This document shows positions 31,327 through 42,181 of a stretch of 64,000 nt of DNA, piece after piece. Each line of letters starts with the position of its first letter. Position 1 is the first letter of the stretch. The DNA is from Cordylochernes scorpioides (taxonomy: Eukaryota > Arthropoda > Arachnida > Pseudoscorpiones > Chernetidae). Location: positions 145,017,261 to 145,081,260 of the forward strand of contig CP092864.1 in NCBI GenBank assembly GCA_030710605.1, read 5' to 3'. The position numbers were made by a program, and so were the translations under genes. The notes under the pieces are model-generated. The model was not told where the DNA came from and did no database searches. It saw only the letters and a program-made list of their open reading frames with translations.

Positions 31327-33159
31327 TTATTTTTTATTTTTTATTATTTTTTTTTCTTTAACGTGTTTTTTCTTTAGATTTTTCCATTTTTCTACATTTG
31401 TTCTCAATCGATATAGGAGTTGCCTTGGCTTTGGTTTCCTTCTCTTCAGTTCTTGTTTGTAGTTACAGGCTTCTCTGAATGTAATATTTTCGAGATTTTC
31501 AGATTTATCGTAAAAGTTGAAAGCTTGTTTTATTATGAGATCATTTATATTTTCTAAATTGAGGTCCTTTCTGATGATACTGCTTCTGACAAACCATGGG
31601 GCACCTATTATTTTCTTTAATACCTGGTTTTCGAAACTTTCGAATTTTTTCAGTGTAGTTTTGTTTGCGGTTATGAAGACTGGGTGGCCGTAGGTTAGGA
31701 TTGGTCTTATAATAGACGTGTATATGGTACGTTTGCAGTGTAGGGACAGTTTGCTCTTGTTCCCTAAAAATAGTGCTAGTCGGTGCTGGGCTGCTTTTGC
31801 GAGGTTTATTCGGTTTTGCACGTGTTCTTGGAAGGTCAGGTGTTGATCAAGGATGACGCCCAGGTAGCGGACGCTGTCCTTCCATTTTATGGGTTCATCA
31901 GGGTAGCCTAGATCTTCTAAGGGCTTCTTCACTTTTAGTCTTTTGTCTGAGAAGAGTATAGCTTCGGTTTTTTGTGGGTTCAATTCAACCCGCCATTCGT
32001 CGCACCAAATATTAACGAATACCAGTGCTTCTTGAAGTTTGAGATAGATGGTATCGAGGTTGAAGGCTGAGACTAGAGTTGCGGCATCGTCTGCGTATAG
32101 ATGTAGGGACATTCCATTGGGGCAAGGGTAGTCATCGATAAAAATATTGAAGAAGGTGGGGCCGATGACTGACCCTTGAGGGACTCCTGCTCGAATTTTC
32201 CTTGGGGTTGACAGAACATCTTTGACTTTTACTCTAAGGTTTCTGTCACTAAGGAAGCTTTTTGTCATTCGGATGATGTCTCCAGGTAGGTTCTTTTTTG
32301 CCATTTTATATAAGAGGGCCTCGTGCCAAACTTTGTCAAATGCCTTGGAGATGTCAAAGAAGATGCCTCCTGTTAATTGTTTTGATTCCATGGCCTTTCT
32401 TATCTTCTCCGTGACGACCACAAGTTGATGAAGGGTTGAGTGTTTTTGCTGGAACCCGAATTGTTCGGGCCTGAGGGGATGTTCGTCACTGAGTGCTTTT
32501 TTTATTCTTCTTAAAATGATTCTTTCGAATAGTTTGGAGGTGACAGGTAGGAGGGAAATGGGTCTGTAACTTGCTGGGTCGTATTTTGATTTACCTTGTT
32601 TTAGTATGGGACAAATAATCGATGTTTTCCAATTGTTCGGGAAGTATGCGAGTTTCAATGAGGCATTAAAAGTGCTGGTTAGTGATTCGAGAATATGGTT
32701 GGGCAGTAGTTTTAGCGCTTCGTTCGTGATTCCGTCGATGCCTGGGGCTTTTTTCTTAGGGAAGGTGTCAATTATTGCTTTGATTTCTCCAATGTTAGTG
32801 GGTTCCAGAGCTGTTTTGTTGTTTGTTTGGAGGTGTGCGGTGATTCTTTTGTTCAGATAATTGTTCGAATATGAGGAGCTAGGAGGATTTGGGCTGAGCT
32901 GCTTTTCATAGGAGTCAGCAAGTGCTTCAGCTGCCTCCTCGGCTGTTAGTGTCAGATTGTTATTGGTTTTCACGATAATTTCTTCTTTCTTTGGAGCTGT
33001 GAGGCGTCTAATGGCCTTCCATACTGTCTGATCGGATACGTCAAGGTTTTCTATGTAGGTGTCCCAGCTGGTGTTGTCGTGTTCTCTAGTAAGCTTTTGT
33101 GATTCTCTTCGTGCTGAAATGTACGCTTTTTTGTCGTTGGGGTCGCAGGTCTTTTTCAT
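31327..33159 (-). CDS. Jockey-type reverse transcriptase (second part of ORF2)
   Basis: A 610-aa frame with all main RT motifs: KKKAPGIDGI, ASYRPISLLPV, FFDISKAFDKVWH (motif A), AGVPQGSVIGPTFFNIFIDD (motif B), LYADDAATL (motif C, YADD), RVELNPQKTE and VRYLGVILD, followed by the thumb (IRPILTYG) and a very basic C-terminus. It copies element RNA at the nicked target. The ATG overlaps the stop of the endonuclease frame in the sequence ATGA within an A-rich stretch. In known Jockey elements endonuclease and RT form one ORF, so a single base gain or loss in the A-run probably split it here. The RT domain itself is undamaged. Confidence 0.92.
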   Translation of the reverse strand: MKKTCDPNDKKAYISARRESQKLTREHDNTSWDTYIENLDVSDQTVWKAIRRLTAPKKEEIIVKTNNNLTLTAEEAAEALADSYEKQLSPNPPSSSYSNNYLNKRITAHLQTNNKTALEPTNIGEIKAIIDTFPKKKAPGIDGITNEALKLLPNHILESLTSTFNASLKLAYFPNNWKTSIICPILKQGKSKYDPASYRPISLLPVTSKLFERIILRRIKKALSDEHPLRPEQFGFQQKHSTLHQLVVVTEKIRKAMESKQLTGGIFFDISKAFDKVWHEALLYKMAKKNLPGDIIRMTKSFLSDRNLRVKVKDVLSTPRKIRAGVPQGSVIGPTFFNIFIDDYPCPNGMSLHLYADDAATLVSAFNLDTIYLKLQEALVFVNIWCDEWRVELNPQKTEAILFSDKRLKVKKPLEDLGYPDEPIKWKDSVRYLGVILDQHLTFQEHVQNRINLAKAAQHRLALFLGNKSKLSLHCKRTIYTSIIRPILTYGHPVFITANKTTLKKFESFENQVLKKIIGAPWFVRSSIIRKDLNLENINDLIIKQAFNFYDKSENLENITFREACNYKQELKRRKPKPRQLLYRLRTNVEKWKNLKKKHVKEKKIIKNKK

Positions 33160-34070
33160 TTTTTTCTTAGTCTGTTAGTTTTTCGTAATTTTTCTTTGAT
33201 GTGGGCTGGATACTTTCTATCGAGGTCTAGTTCTTTATATTTTGTGGACTTTTGTAGATTTTGAATGATTTGGTCTTCAATGGAAGCTATGGAGTCGATT
33301 ATTTCTTGCGGGGTTTCTGCGGTGTGCGCTGGGGGTTGGGTGTTTTCCATTTGGTACTTAAAGAGGGCCCAGTCGATGATTTTGATTGTTGTGTCGGAGC
33401 GGGTTATATTATAGTCTTGTAATATTAGAAGGACTGGGAGGTGATCAGACGTCATCTCGTGGAGGACTTTTGAGTGAACGGTCTGACTCAGATTTTTGTG
33501 GATTGCGATGTCCAAGATGTCGGGTGGTGAGTCATGTGTCGGTTCATCTGGGTAGCTTAAATCCAGGTTGAGGCATTCGACAACCTTTTGTAGGATCTTG
33601 CCATTAGGATTGGTGGAGAATGAACCCCAGGTTGGGTTCTTGCAGTTGAGGTCTCCGGCTAGGATTGTTGGAGTGTTGGTTTTGAAAATATTGTAGATGT
33701 CCTTTGGGTCAAGAGGCGTGTTTGGGGGCTTGTAGCAGGAGTATATGTTCAATGTTGTTCCATTTTTGTCTTTGATTGTTATTCCTGTGGTTTCCAAATT
33801 CAGGCAAGTGCTTTGGATGGGAACACAGTAATATTTCCTATGGATGAAAATTGCTGTGCCTCCGCCCTGTCCAGACATTCTGTCATTCCGAACGGTGTTG
33901 TAGTTGGGGATGTTCATCCTGTGACAGGGTTTGAGCCAGGTTTCGGAGATTAGAGCTATGTCTATGTCGTGGTCGTTCAGAAATTCAGTGAATTGTTGCC
34001 TTTTATTCCGAAGGCTACATGCGTTCCAATGAATGATTCGGAGTTTATTCTTTTTGTCTTTTGCGTTCAT
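33156..34070 (-). CDS. Jockey-type endonuclease (first part of ORF2)
   Basis: 304 aa, APE-like endonuclease that nicks the target DNA. Motifs in order: IIHWNACSLRNKRQQF, LISETWL, GGGTAIFIH, CYKPPNTPL, LAGDLNCKNPTWGS, DILDIAI and SDHLPVLL, which cover the metal-binding and catalytic residues of the family. The ATG (34070-34068) overlaps the gag stop as ATGA, consistent with termination-reinitiation between ORF1 and ORF2. The frame ends at TGA 33158-33156 inside the RT start, after a run of lysine codons, which suggests a frameshift rather than a natural end. Confidence 0.9.
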   Translation of the reverse strand: MNAKDKKNKLRIIHWNACSLRNKRQQFTEFLNDHDIDIALISETWLKPCHRMNIPNYNTVRNDRMSGQGGGTAIFIHRKYYCVPIQSTCLNLETTGITIKDKNGTTLNIYSCYKPPNTPLDPKDIYNIFKTNTPTILAGDLNCKNPTWGSFSTNPNGKILQKVVECLNLDLSYPDEPTHDSPPDILDIAIHKNLSQTVHSKVLHEMTSDHLPVLLILQDYNITRSDTTIKIIDWALFKYQMENTQPPAHTAETPQEIIDSIASIEDQIIQNLQKSTKYKELDLDRKYPAHIKEKLRKTNRLRKK

Positions 34071-35515
34071 TGAGGACCGATGGTGGCGAGAACGTTCCTC
34101 ACTATGGTGGCAATGATCTTTGGATCGCTGAGAGCCTTTTCGATGGCACTCTCGATGGAACTTTGCTTGGAGGTTTTCAGGGGAATACTTTTAGGTTGGT
34201 TTGCGCAGGTTTTCTCCTTATTTCCTGTGGTTTGAGGGATTTTTGCATTGATGGGTACCTTGGAGGGTTCTTTTAGTGCATTAGGGCGTGGGTTCTTTTG
34301 ACTGGGTATATCCTTATTTATTTTTTTGTAGAGTGGACAACCACGCCAGTTTGCCGTGTGCTGACCCTGGCAGTTAGCGCATTTTGGTGGGACTTCTTTT
34401 TGTTTAGAGCATTCGGAGGTGAAATGGTTCTCTCCGCACTTGACACATTTGGGGGTTTCTCTGCATTCAAACTTTGAGTGTCCAAAGCTTTGACATCTGT
34501 GACATTGGCCTGGACCTTTGGGGGCCCTATAGGCCTCGACTCGGCACTTCATGTCGCAGATATCCGTTATGTTGTAGATATCTTTGTTCTTAGGCGTTTT
34601 GGGGAGAGTAACCTGGATTAGTGGGAGCTCTTCCTTTGTTCCCGCCCTGCGTAGTCTGGCAATTTTTGTCATATGAAATCCCTTGTTGTCTAAGTCCTCT
34701 TGGATTTCGGGAATCGTGATGCAGCAGTCGAGGCCTCTGACTACAATTCTGAGGTTTTTTTCTTCGTCAAGTATTTTAAAATGGAATGTGTAGTGACGTT
34801 CTTCTAGCCACCTGGTTGCTGTGCGGTAGTCCGTCACCGAATGAGTCTGGACGTTTATGTGGCGCCCAGATGTGGAGAATTCAGGTTTTTTCTGCGTGCA
34901 GTTTATGAGTCCTTCTCTAAGTCCAGACCATTCAGTTACCCCACTGATTTTGATCGGTGGTATTCTTATTTTGGGGTTAGGAGTAGGGTTGTTAGGTCCT
35001 TTATCTGGGTTTTCCGTGTCTTTGTTGGGCGGGTTCGATTTTTTGGGGTTCTGTTCAGGATTTGAGTTCCTATTTGGAGTGACTTCGATTTCCATATCGG
35101 TGTTTTCTTTAGCTTGTGGTTTTTCTGGCTGTTTATTTTTTGATGTTGGTTTAGAGTTTGTGGGAACTCTTGAAGTCTGTTTGGGACACCAGGCAATATT
35201 TTGCGTGGCATGTGATTCTTTTATGGCTTCTGGGGATGTTACTCTCGGGCGCTTCAAAGGAGCTTTGCTTGTATTTTCAACATATTCTGAACGAATTTGT
35301 TTTAGTTCTCTGTCATAGAAGTCGAGGAAATTTATTAGCTCGGCGAAGGTGCTTTCAACAGAGCTACAGAAATTTTTCATAGCTTTGGAGTCTTCTTCGT
35401 TCTTCATTTTCGGGCATTCTGGCAATGTCCAGATAGAATATTTTCGTGTGCCTACCGGGTATCTGGAGTTGGTAAAATTGGTTTGGGGGGCTTCTGGTGC
35501 TGGGGGGTCTTCCAT
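34067..35515 (-). CDS. Jockey-type ORF1 (gag-like RNA-binding protein)
   Basis: 482 aa from the first ATG (35515-35513). The frame is open further up to 35554 but without an ATG. A Pro/Lys/Asn-rich N-terminal half leads to a conserved domain (YTFHFKILDEEKNLRIVVRG then EIQEDLDNKGF) like that of Jockey/X-element gag proteins. Three zinc knuckles follow: CHRCQSFGHSKFEC, CVKCGENHFTSEC and CANCQGQHTANWRGC. Family role: binding element RNA and guiding it to the nucleus. The frame is intact. Confidence 0.92.
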   Translation of the reverse strand: MEDPPAPEAPQTNFTNSRYPVGTRKYSIWTLPECPKMKNEEDSKAMKNFCSSVESTFAELINFLDFYDRELKQIRSEYVENTSKAPLKRPRVTSPEAIKESHATQNIAWCPKQTSRVPTNSKPTSKNKQPEKPQAKENTDMEIEVTPNRNSNPEQNPKKSNPPNKDTENPDKGPNNPTPNPKIRIPPIKISGVTEWSGLREGLINCTQKKPEFSTSGRHINVQTHSVTDYRTATRWLEERHYTFHFKILDEEKNLRIVVRGLDCCITIPEIQEDLDNKGFHMTKIARLRRAGTKEELPLIQVTLPKTPKNKDIYNITDICDMKCRVEAYRAPKGPGQCHRCQSFGHSKFECRETPKCVKCGENHFTSECSKQKEVPPKCANCQGQHTANWRGCPLYKKINKDIPSQKNPRPNALKEPSKVPINAKIPQTTGNKEKTCANQPKSIPLKTSKQSSIESAIEKALSDPKIIATIVRNVLATIGPQ

Positions 35516-35556
35516 GATTCGGGTTTTTCGCGTGGGACTTCTCAAATTCCTCAATA

Positions 35557-35755
35557 CGATAAAAATCTTTTGTCCTCGTCAGAAGCGAACAAAAATTAAA
35601 ACATTTAGCAAAGCGTTAAAAATTATTCTAAGGTTGCAATGCAAAATGTTTGAATTTTTGTTCGCTCCTGACGAGGTCGAAAGATTTTTCTCAAAACGTC
35701 GAAATAATAAAAAGATTTACTGGCCGAAGTATCTTTAATTTTAAAAGATATACAA
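35557..35755 (-). mobile_element. Right part of the split family 3 hammerhead element
   Basis: Begins with the second copy of the Jockey target duplication, then GTCCTCGTCAGAAGCGAAC (minus-strand core) and, in plus orientation, GCTCCTGACGAGGTCGAAAG ... CTCAAAACGTCG. The plus-strand core has GAAA changed to AAAA, so it should be inactive. The minus-strand ribozyme is cut by the Jockey insertion. Confidence 0.75.
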
Positions 35756-35769
35756 ATATAAAATATTAT

Positions 35770-35990
35770 GATGCACTAGCGCGCCATCTGTTATCAAAAT
35801 ACGAAACTATTATAGACGCGTATGATTCTTTTAAAAATAAAAATTAAACTGGCGAAACCGCTGGAAGGGTTCAACACTGATGAGCCAGGCCCTCCCATTA
35901 ATTTTCCCATTGCAGTAAGGGCAGTAGAAATTGTTATATTTTTAAAAGAATCATACGTGTCAATAATAGTTTTGTATTTTGGTTAAATAT
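35770..35990 (+). mobile_element. Foldback MITE family F, one-arm copy with inverted ends
   Basis: Ends ACTATTATAGACGCGTATGA and the inverse ATCATACGTGTCAATAATAG. Interior CTGGCGAAACCGCTGGAAGG, CACTGATGAGCCAGGCCC, CATTGCAGTAAGGGCAGTAG. Left flank GCACTAGCGCGCCATCTG is shared with the copy at 61935. Confidence 0.8.
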
Positions 35991-36392
35991 CAAAATGTTG
36001 ATAAACTGTTCATAAAATATAAATATTTTGTGGAAATATTTAGCATATTCTCATTGAAACAAGTTCTATAGACAGTATATGAAATGTTTATAAATAATAT
36101 TTTAAAATTTACTAACGCGATGTGGTCTTGATGAACGAGATATTCCCAAATTATTCCCATTTTCTAGAATAGCATGTTGTCCTGTGAGTTTGGAATAAAG
36201 CTAGCTGCCCTTCAGGCATGTCTGAGATACCTCGCCATTATGAAGGTCTTTTATACTTTTGACCAATAAAAGTTTTCAGGAGAATTGGCTTGAGATAATG
36301 ACGTCATTAAAAGCTCAACACCTCGGTGATTTCCTTGATGTATATTATTAGATAGGTTTGATACACATAGAGTTTGTAATACAATATAATGC
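35991..36392. other. No gene seen
   Basis: AT-rich spacer. A 60-aa minus-strand frame shows no motif. The right edge (ATACAATATAATGCGGCTTG) is repeated inverted near 36620-36645, so the two SINEs lie within or beside an inverted repeat. Confidence 0.45.
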
Positions 36393-36605
36393 GGCTTGTG
36401 ATTGTAAAACGACATTTGAAAATTATCCCGCATGTGTTTCTTTTAAACGGAAAATCGAAATTTATTTTAAAGGAGAAATAACGATTATTTCTAACCTTTA
36501 AGGATGAAGTATGAAAGGATGAATTGTGAAGAGTAATGATAAACGGAAAAATGAAAGTGTCCAGGGATGGGAATCGAACCCACAGTGGTCCGCTTACGGG
36601 GCAGA
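36393..36605 (-). mobile_element. SINE family 1, 5'-truncated
   Basis: Minus strand: GTGGGTTCGATTCCCATCCC (box B), TGGACACTTTCATTTTTCCG, the GAAATAATCGTTATTTCTCC hairpin, AAATTTCGATTTTCCG, ending TCAAATGTCGTTTTACAATC. The D and anticodon arms are incomplete. Confidence 0.75.
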
Positions 36606-36677
36606 TTTTACAAACATAAGTCGCATTATATTGTATTATAAATTACCTCATATAATATTTACGAACGGAAAAATATG

Positions 36678-36790
36678 TCCAGGGTAGCCTAGTGGACATG
36701 GTATCTGCCCGGCAAGCGGAACACTGTGGGTTCGATTCCCATCCCTGGAGACCTTTATTTTTCCGTTTATCATTACTCTTCACAATCTGG
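36678..36790 (+). mobile_element. SINE family 1 with a complete tRNA-like cloverleaf head
   Basis: Positions 36678-36749 fold as a full tRNA: acceptor TCCAGGG/CCCTGGA, D arm GCC/GGT, anticodon arm TCTGC/GCGGA with loop CCGGCAA (formal anticodon GGC at 36711-36713, alanine-type, with C instead of U at position 33), variable ACACT, T arm GTGGG-TTCGATT-CCCAT. Boxes A and B of an internal Pol III promoter are present. The sequence after it (TTTATTTTTCCGTTTATCAT) is the body shared with the other family members, so this is a SINE and not a lone tRNA gene. Confidence 0.75.
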
Positions 36791-37059
36791 TTATCTAGGT
36801 CCCTCTTTCAAATTGTGATGTGATTAGTTCTCTTCCCACCTTATAATACCACATATATGTATCAACATATCCTATAATATAACTTGGTAGTTGACTACAA
36901 TGTGTAAAGAGAAGAAACCCGGGCGGAAGTCCAGGTAAGAGAAAGATCAGCGCCAACAAAGGACGTTATGGATTCATTGATTTGCCGGCCTCTAAAAATA
37001 AGTTCATCAACGTCACTGCTATAGAACTGTCCACGTGGATACTCATCTCACACGCGACA

Positions 37060-40000
37060 CATTCATATTTGCTACACTCGTCTAATATCTTATTTGTTAC
37101 AGGAGTCATTCTCATATCCGCTACACCCGCCCATTCTCTTATTTGTTACATGGGTCACTCTCATATCCGCTACACCCGCCCATTGTGTTATTTGTTACAT
37201 GGGCCACTCTCATATCCGCCACACCCGCCCATTGTCTTATTTGTTACATGGGCCACTCTCATATTCGCTACCTCCGCCCATTATCTTATTTGTTACATGG
37301 GCCAATCTCATATCCGTTACATCCGCCCATTGTCTTATTTGTTACATGGGTCTCTCTCATATCAGCTACACCCGCCCATTGTCTTATTTGTTACATGGGT
37401 CACTCTCATATCCGCTACATCCGCCCATTGTCTTATTTGTTACATGGGTCACTCTCATATCCGCTACACCCGCCCATTGTGTTATTTGTTACATGGGCCA
37501 CTCTCATATCCGCCACACCCGCCCATTGTCTTATTTGTTACATGGGTCACTCTCATATCCGCCACACCCGCCCATTGTCTTATTTGTTACATGGGCCACT
37601 CTCATATCCGCCACACCCGCCCATTGTCTTATTTGTTACATGGGCCTTCTCATATCCGCCACACCCGCCCATTGTCTTATTTGTTACATGGGCCACTCTC
37701 ATATGCGCCACACCCGCCAATTGTCTTATTTGTTACATGGGTCACTCTCATATCCGCTACACCCGCCCATTGTCTTATTTGTTACATGGGCCACTCTCAT
37801 ATCCGCCACACCCGCCCATTGTCTTATTTGTTACATGGGCCACTCTCATATCCGCCACACCCGCCCATTGTCTTATTTGTTACATGGGTCACTCTCATAT
37901 CCGCTACACCCGCCCATTCTCTTATTTGTTACATGGGTCATTCTCATATCAGCTACACCCGCCCATTCTCTTATTTGTTACATGGACCACTCTCATATCC
38001 GCTACATCCGCCCATTCTCTTATTTGTTACATGGGTCACTTTCATATCCGCTACACCCGCCCATTGTCTTATTTGTTACATGGGCCACTCTCATATCCCC
38101 CACACCCGCCCATTGTCTTATTTGTTACATGGGCCACTCTCATATCCGCCACACCCGCCCATTGTCTTATTTGTTACATGGGCCACTCTCATATCCGCCA
38201 CACCCGCCCATTGTCTTATTTGTTACATGGGTCACTCTCATATCCGCCACACCCGCCCATTGTCTTATTTGTTACATGGGTCACTCTCATATCCGCTACA
38301 CCCGCCCATTCTCTTATTTGTTACATGGGTCACTCTCATATCCGCTGCACCCGCCCATTCTCTTATTTTTCACATGGGTCACTCTCATATCCGCTACACC
38401 CGCCCATTCTCTTATTTGTTACAAGGGCCACTCTCATATCTGCTACACCCGCTCATTGTCTTATTATTTACATGGGTCACTCTAATATCCGCTACACCCG
38501 ACCATTGTCTTATTTGTTAAATGGATCACTCTCATATCTGCTACACCCGCCCATTGTCTTATTTGTTACACGGGACGCTCTCATATCTGCTACACCCGCC
38601 CATTGTCTTATTTGTTAAATGGATCACTCTCATATCTGCTACACCCGCCCATTGTCTTATTTGTTACATGGGCCACTCTCATATCCGCTACACCCGCCCA
38701 TTGTCTTATTTGTTACATGGGCCACTCTCATATCTGCTACACCCGCCCATTGTCTTATTTGATACATTGGGCCGCTCTCATATTTGCTACATCCGCCCAT
38801 TCTCTTATTTGTTACATGGGTCACTCTCATATCCGCTACACCCGCCCATTGTGTTATTTGTTACATGGGCCACTCTCATATCCGCCACACCCGCCCATTG
38901 TCTTATTTGTTACATGGGTCACTCTCATATCAGCTACACCCGCCCATTCTCTTATTTGTTACATGGACCACTCTCATATTCGCTACCCCCGCCCATTGTC
39001 TTATTTGTTACATGGGCCAATCTCATATCCGCTACACCCGCCCATTGTCTTATTTGTTACACGGGCCACTCTCATATCCGCTACACCCGCCCATTGTCTT
39101 ATTTGTTACACGGGCCACTCTCATATCCGCTACACCCGCCCATTGTCTTATTTGTTACATGGGTCACTCACAAATCAGCTACACCCGCCCATTCTCTTAT
39201 TTGTTACATGGGTCACTCTCATATCCGCTGCACCCGCCCATTCTCTTATTTTTCACATGGATCACTCTCATATCCGCTACACCCGCTCATTGTCTTATTA
39301 TTTACATGGGCCACTCTAATATCCGCTACACCCGCCCATTGTCTTATTTGTTACACGGGCCACTCTCATATACGCTACACCCGCCCATTGTCTTATTTGA
39401 TACACGGGCCGCTCTCAGATCCGCTACACCCGCACATTGTCTTATTTGTTACATGGGTCACTCACAAATCAGCTACACCCGCCCATTCTCTTATTTGTTA
39501 CATGGGTCACTCTCATATCCGCTGCACCCGCCCATTCTCTTATTTTTCACATGGATCACTCTCATATCCGCTACACCCGCTCATTGTCTTATTATTTACA
39601 TGGGCCATTCTAATATCCGCTACACCCGCCCATTGTCTTATTTGTTACACGGGCCACTCTCATATACGCTACACCCGCCCATTGTCTTATTTGATACACG
39701 GGCCGCTCTCAGATCCGCTACACCCGCACATTGTCTTATTTGTTACACGGGCCGCTCTCAGATCCGCTACACCCGCACATTGTCTTATTTGTTACACGGG
39801 CCGCTCTCATATCCGCTACACCCGCCCATTGTCTTATTTGTTACATGGGCCAATCTCATATCTGCTACACCCGCCCATTGTCTTATTTGTTACACGGGAC
39901 GCACTCATATCTGCTACACCCGCCCATTGTCTTATTTGATACACGGGGCGCCCTCAGATCCGCTACAACCGCCCATTGTCTTATTTGTTACACGGGCCGC

Positions 40001-41503
40001 TCTCAGATCCGCTACACCCGCCCATTGTCTTATTTGTTACATGGGTCGCTCTCAGATCCGCTACACCCGCCCATTGTCATATTTGTTACATGGGACGCTC
40101 TCAGATCCGCTACACCCGCCCATTGTCTTATTTGTTACACGGGACGCTCTCATATCTGCTACACCCGCCCATTTTCTTAATTGTTACATGGGTCGCTCTG
40201 ATATCTGCTACACCCGCCCCTTGTTTTATTTGTTACATGGGTCGCTCTCATATCCGCTACACCCGCCCATTGTCTTATTTGTTACATGGGTCGCTCTCAT
40301 ATATGCTACACCCGCCCATTGTCTTATTTATTACATGGGTCACTTTCATATCCGCTACACCCGCCCATTGTCTTATTTGTTACATGGACCACTCTCATAT
40401 CCGCTACACCCGCTCATTGTCTTATTTGTTACATGGGCCTTCTCATATCCGCTACACCCGCCCATTGTCTTATTTGTTACACGGGCCACTCTCATATCCG
40501 CTACACCCGCCCATTGTCTTATTTGTTACATGGGTCACTCTCATATCCACTACACCCGCCCATTGTCTTATCTGTTACATGGACCACTCTCATATCCGCT
40601 ACACCCGCCCATTGTCTTATTTGTTACATGGACCATCTCATATCCGCTACACCCGCCCATTGTCTTATTTGTTACACGGGCCAACCTTACATCCGCTAAA
40701 CCCGCCCATTGTCTTATTTGTTACATGGGTCACTCTCATATCCGCTACACCCGCCCATTGTCCTATTTGTTACATGGGTCACTCTCATATCCGCTACCCC
40801 CGCCCATTGTCCTATTTGTTACATGGGTCACTCTCATATCCGCTACACCCGCCAATTTTCTTATATGTTACATGGGTCACTCTCATATCCGCTACACCCG
40901 ACTATTTTCTTATTTGTTACATGGGCCAAACTTACATCCGCTACACCTGCTCATTGTCTTATTTGTTACATGGGTCACTCTCATATCCGCTACACCCGCC
41001 CATTTTCTTATTTGTTACATGGGCCAACCTTACATCCGCTACACCCGCCCATTGTCTTATTTGTTACATGGGTCACTCTCATATCCGCCACACCCGCCCA
41101 TTGTCTTATTTGTTACATGGGCCAACCTTACATCCACTACACCCGCCCATTGTCTTATTTGTTACATGGGTCACTCTCATATCCGCCACACCCGCCCATT
41201 GTCTTATTTGTTACATGGGTCACTCTCATATCCGCCACACCCGCCCATTGTCTTATTTGTTACATGGGTCACTCTCATATCCGCCACACCCGCCCATTGT
41301 CTTATTTGTTTCATGGGTCACTCTCATATCCGCCACACCCGCCCATTGTCTTATTTGTTACATGGGCCAACCTTACATCCACTACACCCGCCCATTGTCT
41401 TATTTGTTACAAGGGCCACTCTCATAACCGCTACACCCGCCCATTGTCTTATTTGTTACATGGGTCACTCTCATATCCGCTACACCCGCCTATTTTCTAA
41501 TTT
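37060..41503 (+). repeat. 49-bp satellite array (about 90 copies)
   Basis: Unit: CTTATTTGTTACATGGGCCA, CTCTCATATCCGCTACACCC, GCCCATTGT. Copies differ mostly by T/C changes (GGGTCACTC/GGGCCACTC, GCTACA/GCCACA) and a few 1-2-bp deletions. From about 39400 variants with CGGGCCGCTCTCAGATCC and later GCCAACCTTACATCC appear in clusters, suggesting local duplication of blocks. Because 49 is not a multiple of 3 and the unit lacks stops in every plus frame, frames up to 907 codons arise. They are not genes. Confidence 0.96.
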
Positions 41504-42181
41504 ATGACCCATGACCGATTTACAATACTAACTAGTTTTGCACTTCCACTATACATTACATATCATACATTCACAACACTGGTTCTTTTAACATATCCGC
41601 CACCGGGAAATTTTTCACATCTGAAATACAGCACATTTTAAAAATGCATACCGATATTTTTGAAAATAGAGCAATCCATAGATAAATCTTTAATTATTAT
41701 AATTAAAGATATATCGATATATGCACCTATTTTTACACTTGTTATATCGACCAATTCTATACATCTGTCGCATCGCAAATTTTACGCATCCTCTATACAG
41801 GTACATATTATCTGAATGGGAGATTTTGCATATTCGATAAGGACTATGTGTTTGATATTTTTAAAGTAAACAATTAAAGGTTTTTATAATGCAATATAAT
41901 GCGGCTCATGAGTGTAGAACTAAATTTTGAAATTATCCCAGATGTGTTTCTTTTGAATGAAAAATCGAAATTTTATTTTAAGGAGAAATAACGATTAATT
42001 TTAACCAAGGGATTAATTATGAAAAGTCAAAGTATTAGAAATAATCGTTATTTCTCCTTAAAATAAAATTTCGATTTTTCATTCAAAAGAAAAAAAAACG
42101 GGATAATATCAAATGTCGTTCTACAATTATAGGGCTATTTGTGTGAAATTCTAAATGCTAATAATGTTTATATTGCAATAG
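41504..42181. repeat. Spacer with inverted SINE 1 tails
   Basis: At 41893-42130 two tail parts of SINE family 1 (GAAATAACGATTAATTTTAA and GAAATAATCGTTATTTCTCC, each next to ATTTCGATTTTTCATTC) face each other. The block at about 41660-41700 (GAGCAATCCATAGATAAATC) reappears inverted near 58615-58645. No gene. Confidence 0.55.

Larger units (their letters stand above)
31152..35556 (-). mobile_element. Jockey-type LINE, near full-length, 14-bp target duplication
   Basis: Flanked by exact copies of CGATAAAAATCTTT (31138-31151 and 35557-35570), which fixes both borders (4405 bp). It carries gag, endonuclease and reverse transcriptase in order. The 5' leader before the gag ATG is only 41 nt, so a little may be missing. 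The 3' end has AATAAA 17 bp before the border and no long A-tail. It sits inside a family 3 hammerhead element. Tail fragments of this family lie at 15400-15460 and 44165-44250. Confidence 0.93.

Noticed and set aside
33156..33159. Programmed three-ORF organisation of the Jockey element
   Set aside because: The overlap lies in an A-run and known relatives have one ORF2, so a frameshift is the simpler reading.
36678..36749. Independent functional tRNA gene
   Set aside because: The downstream sequence matches the body of two other SINE copies, and position 33 is C rather than the conserved U.
36982..41507. Plus-strand open frames of 463-907 codons
   Set aside because: They consist only of translated 49-bp satellite units, occur in all three frames, and contain no domain or gene context.
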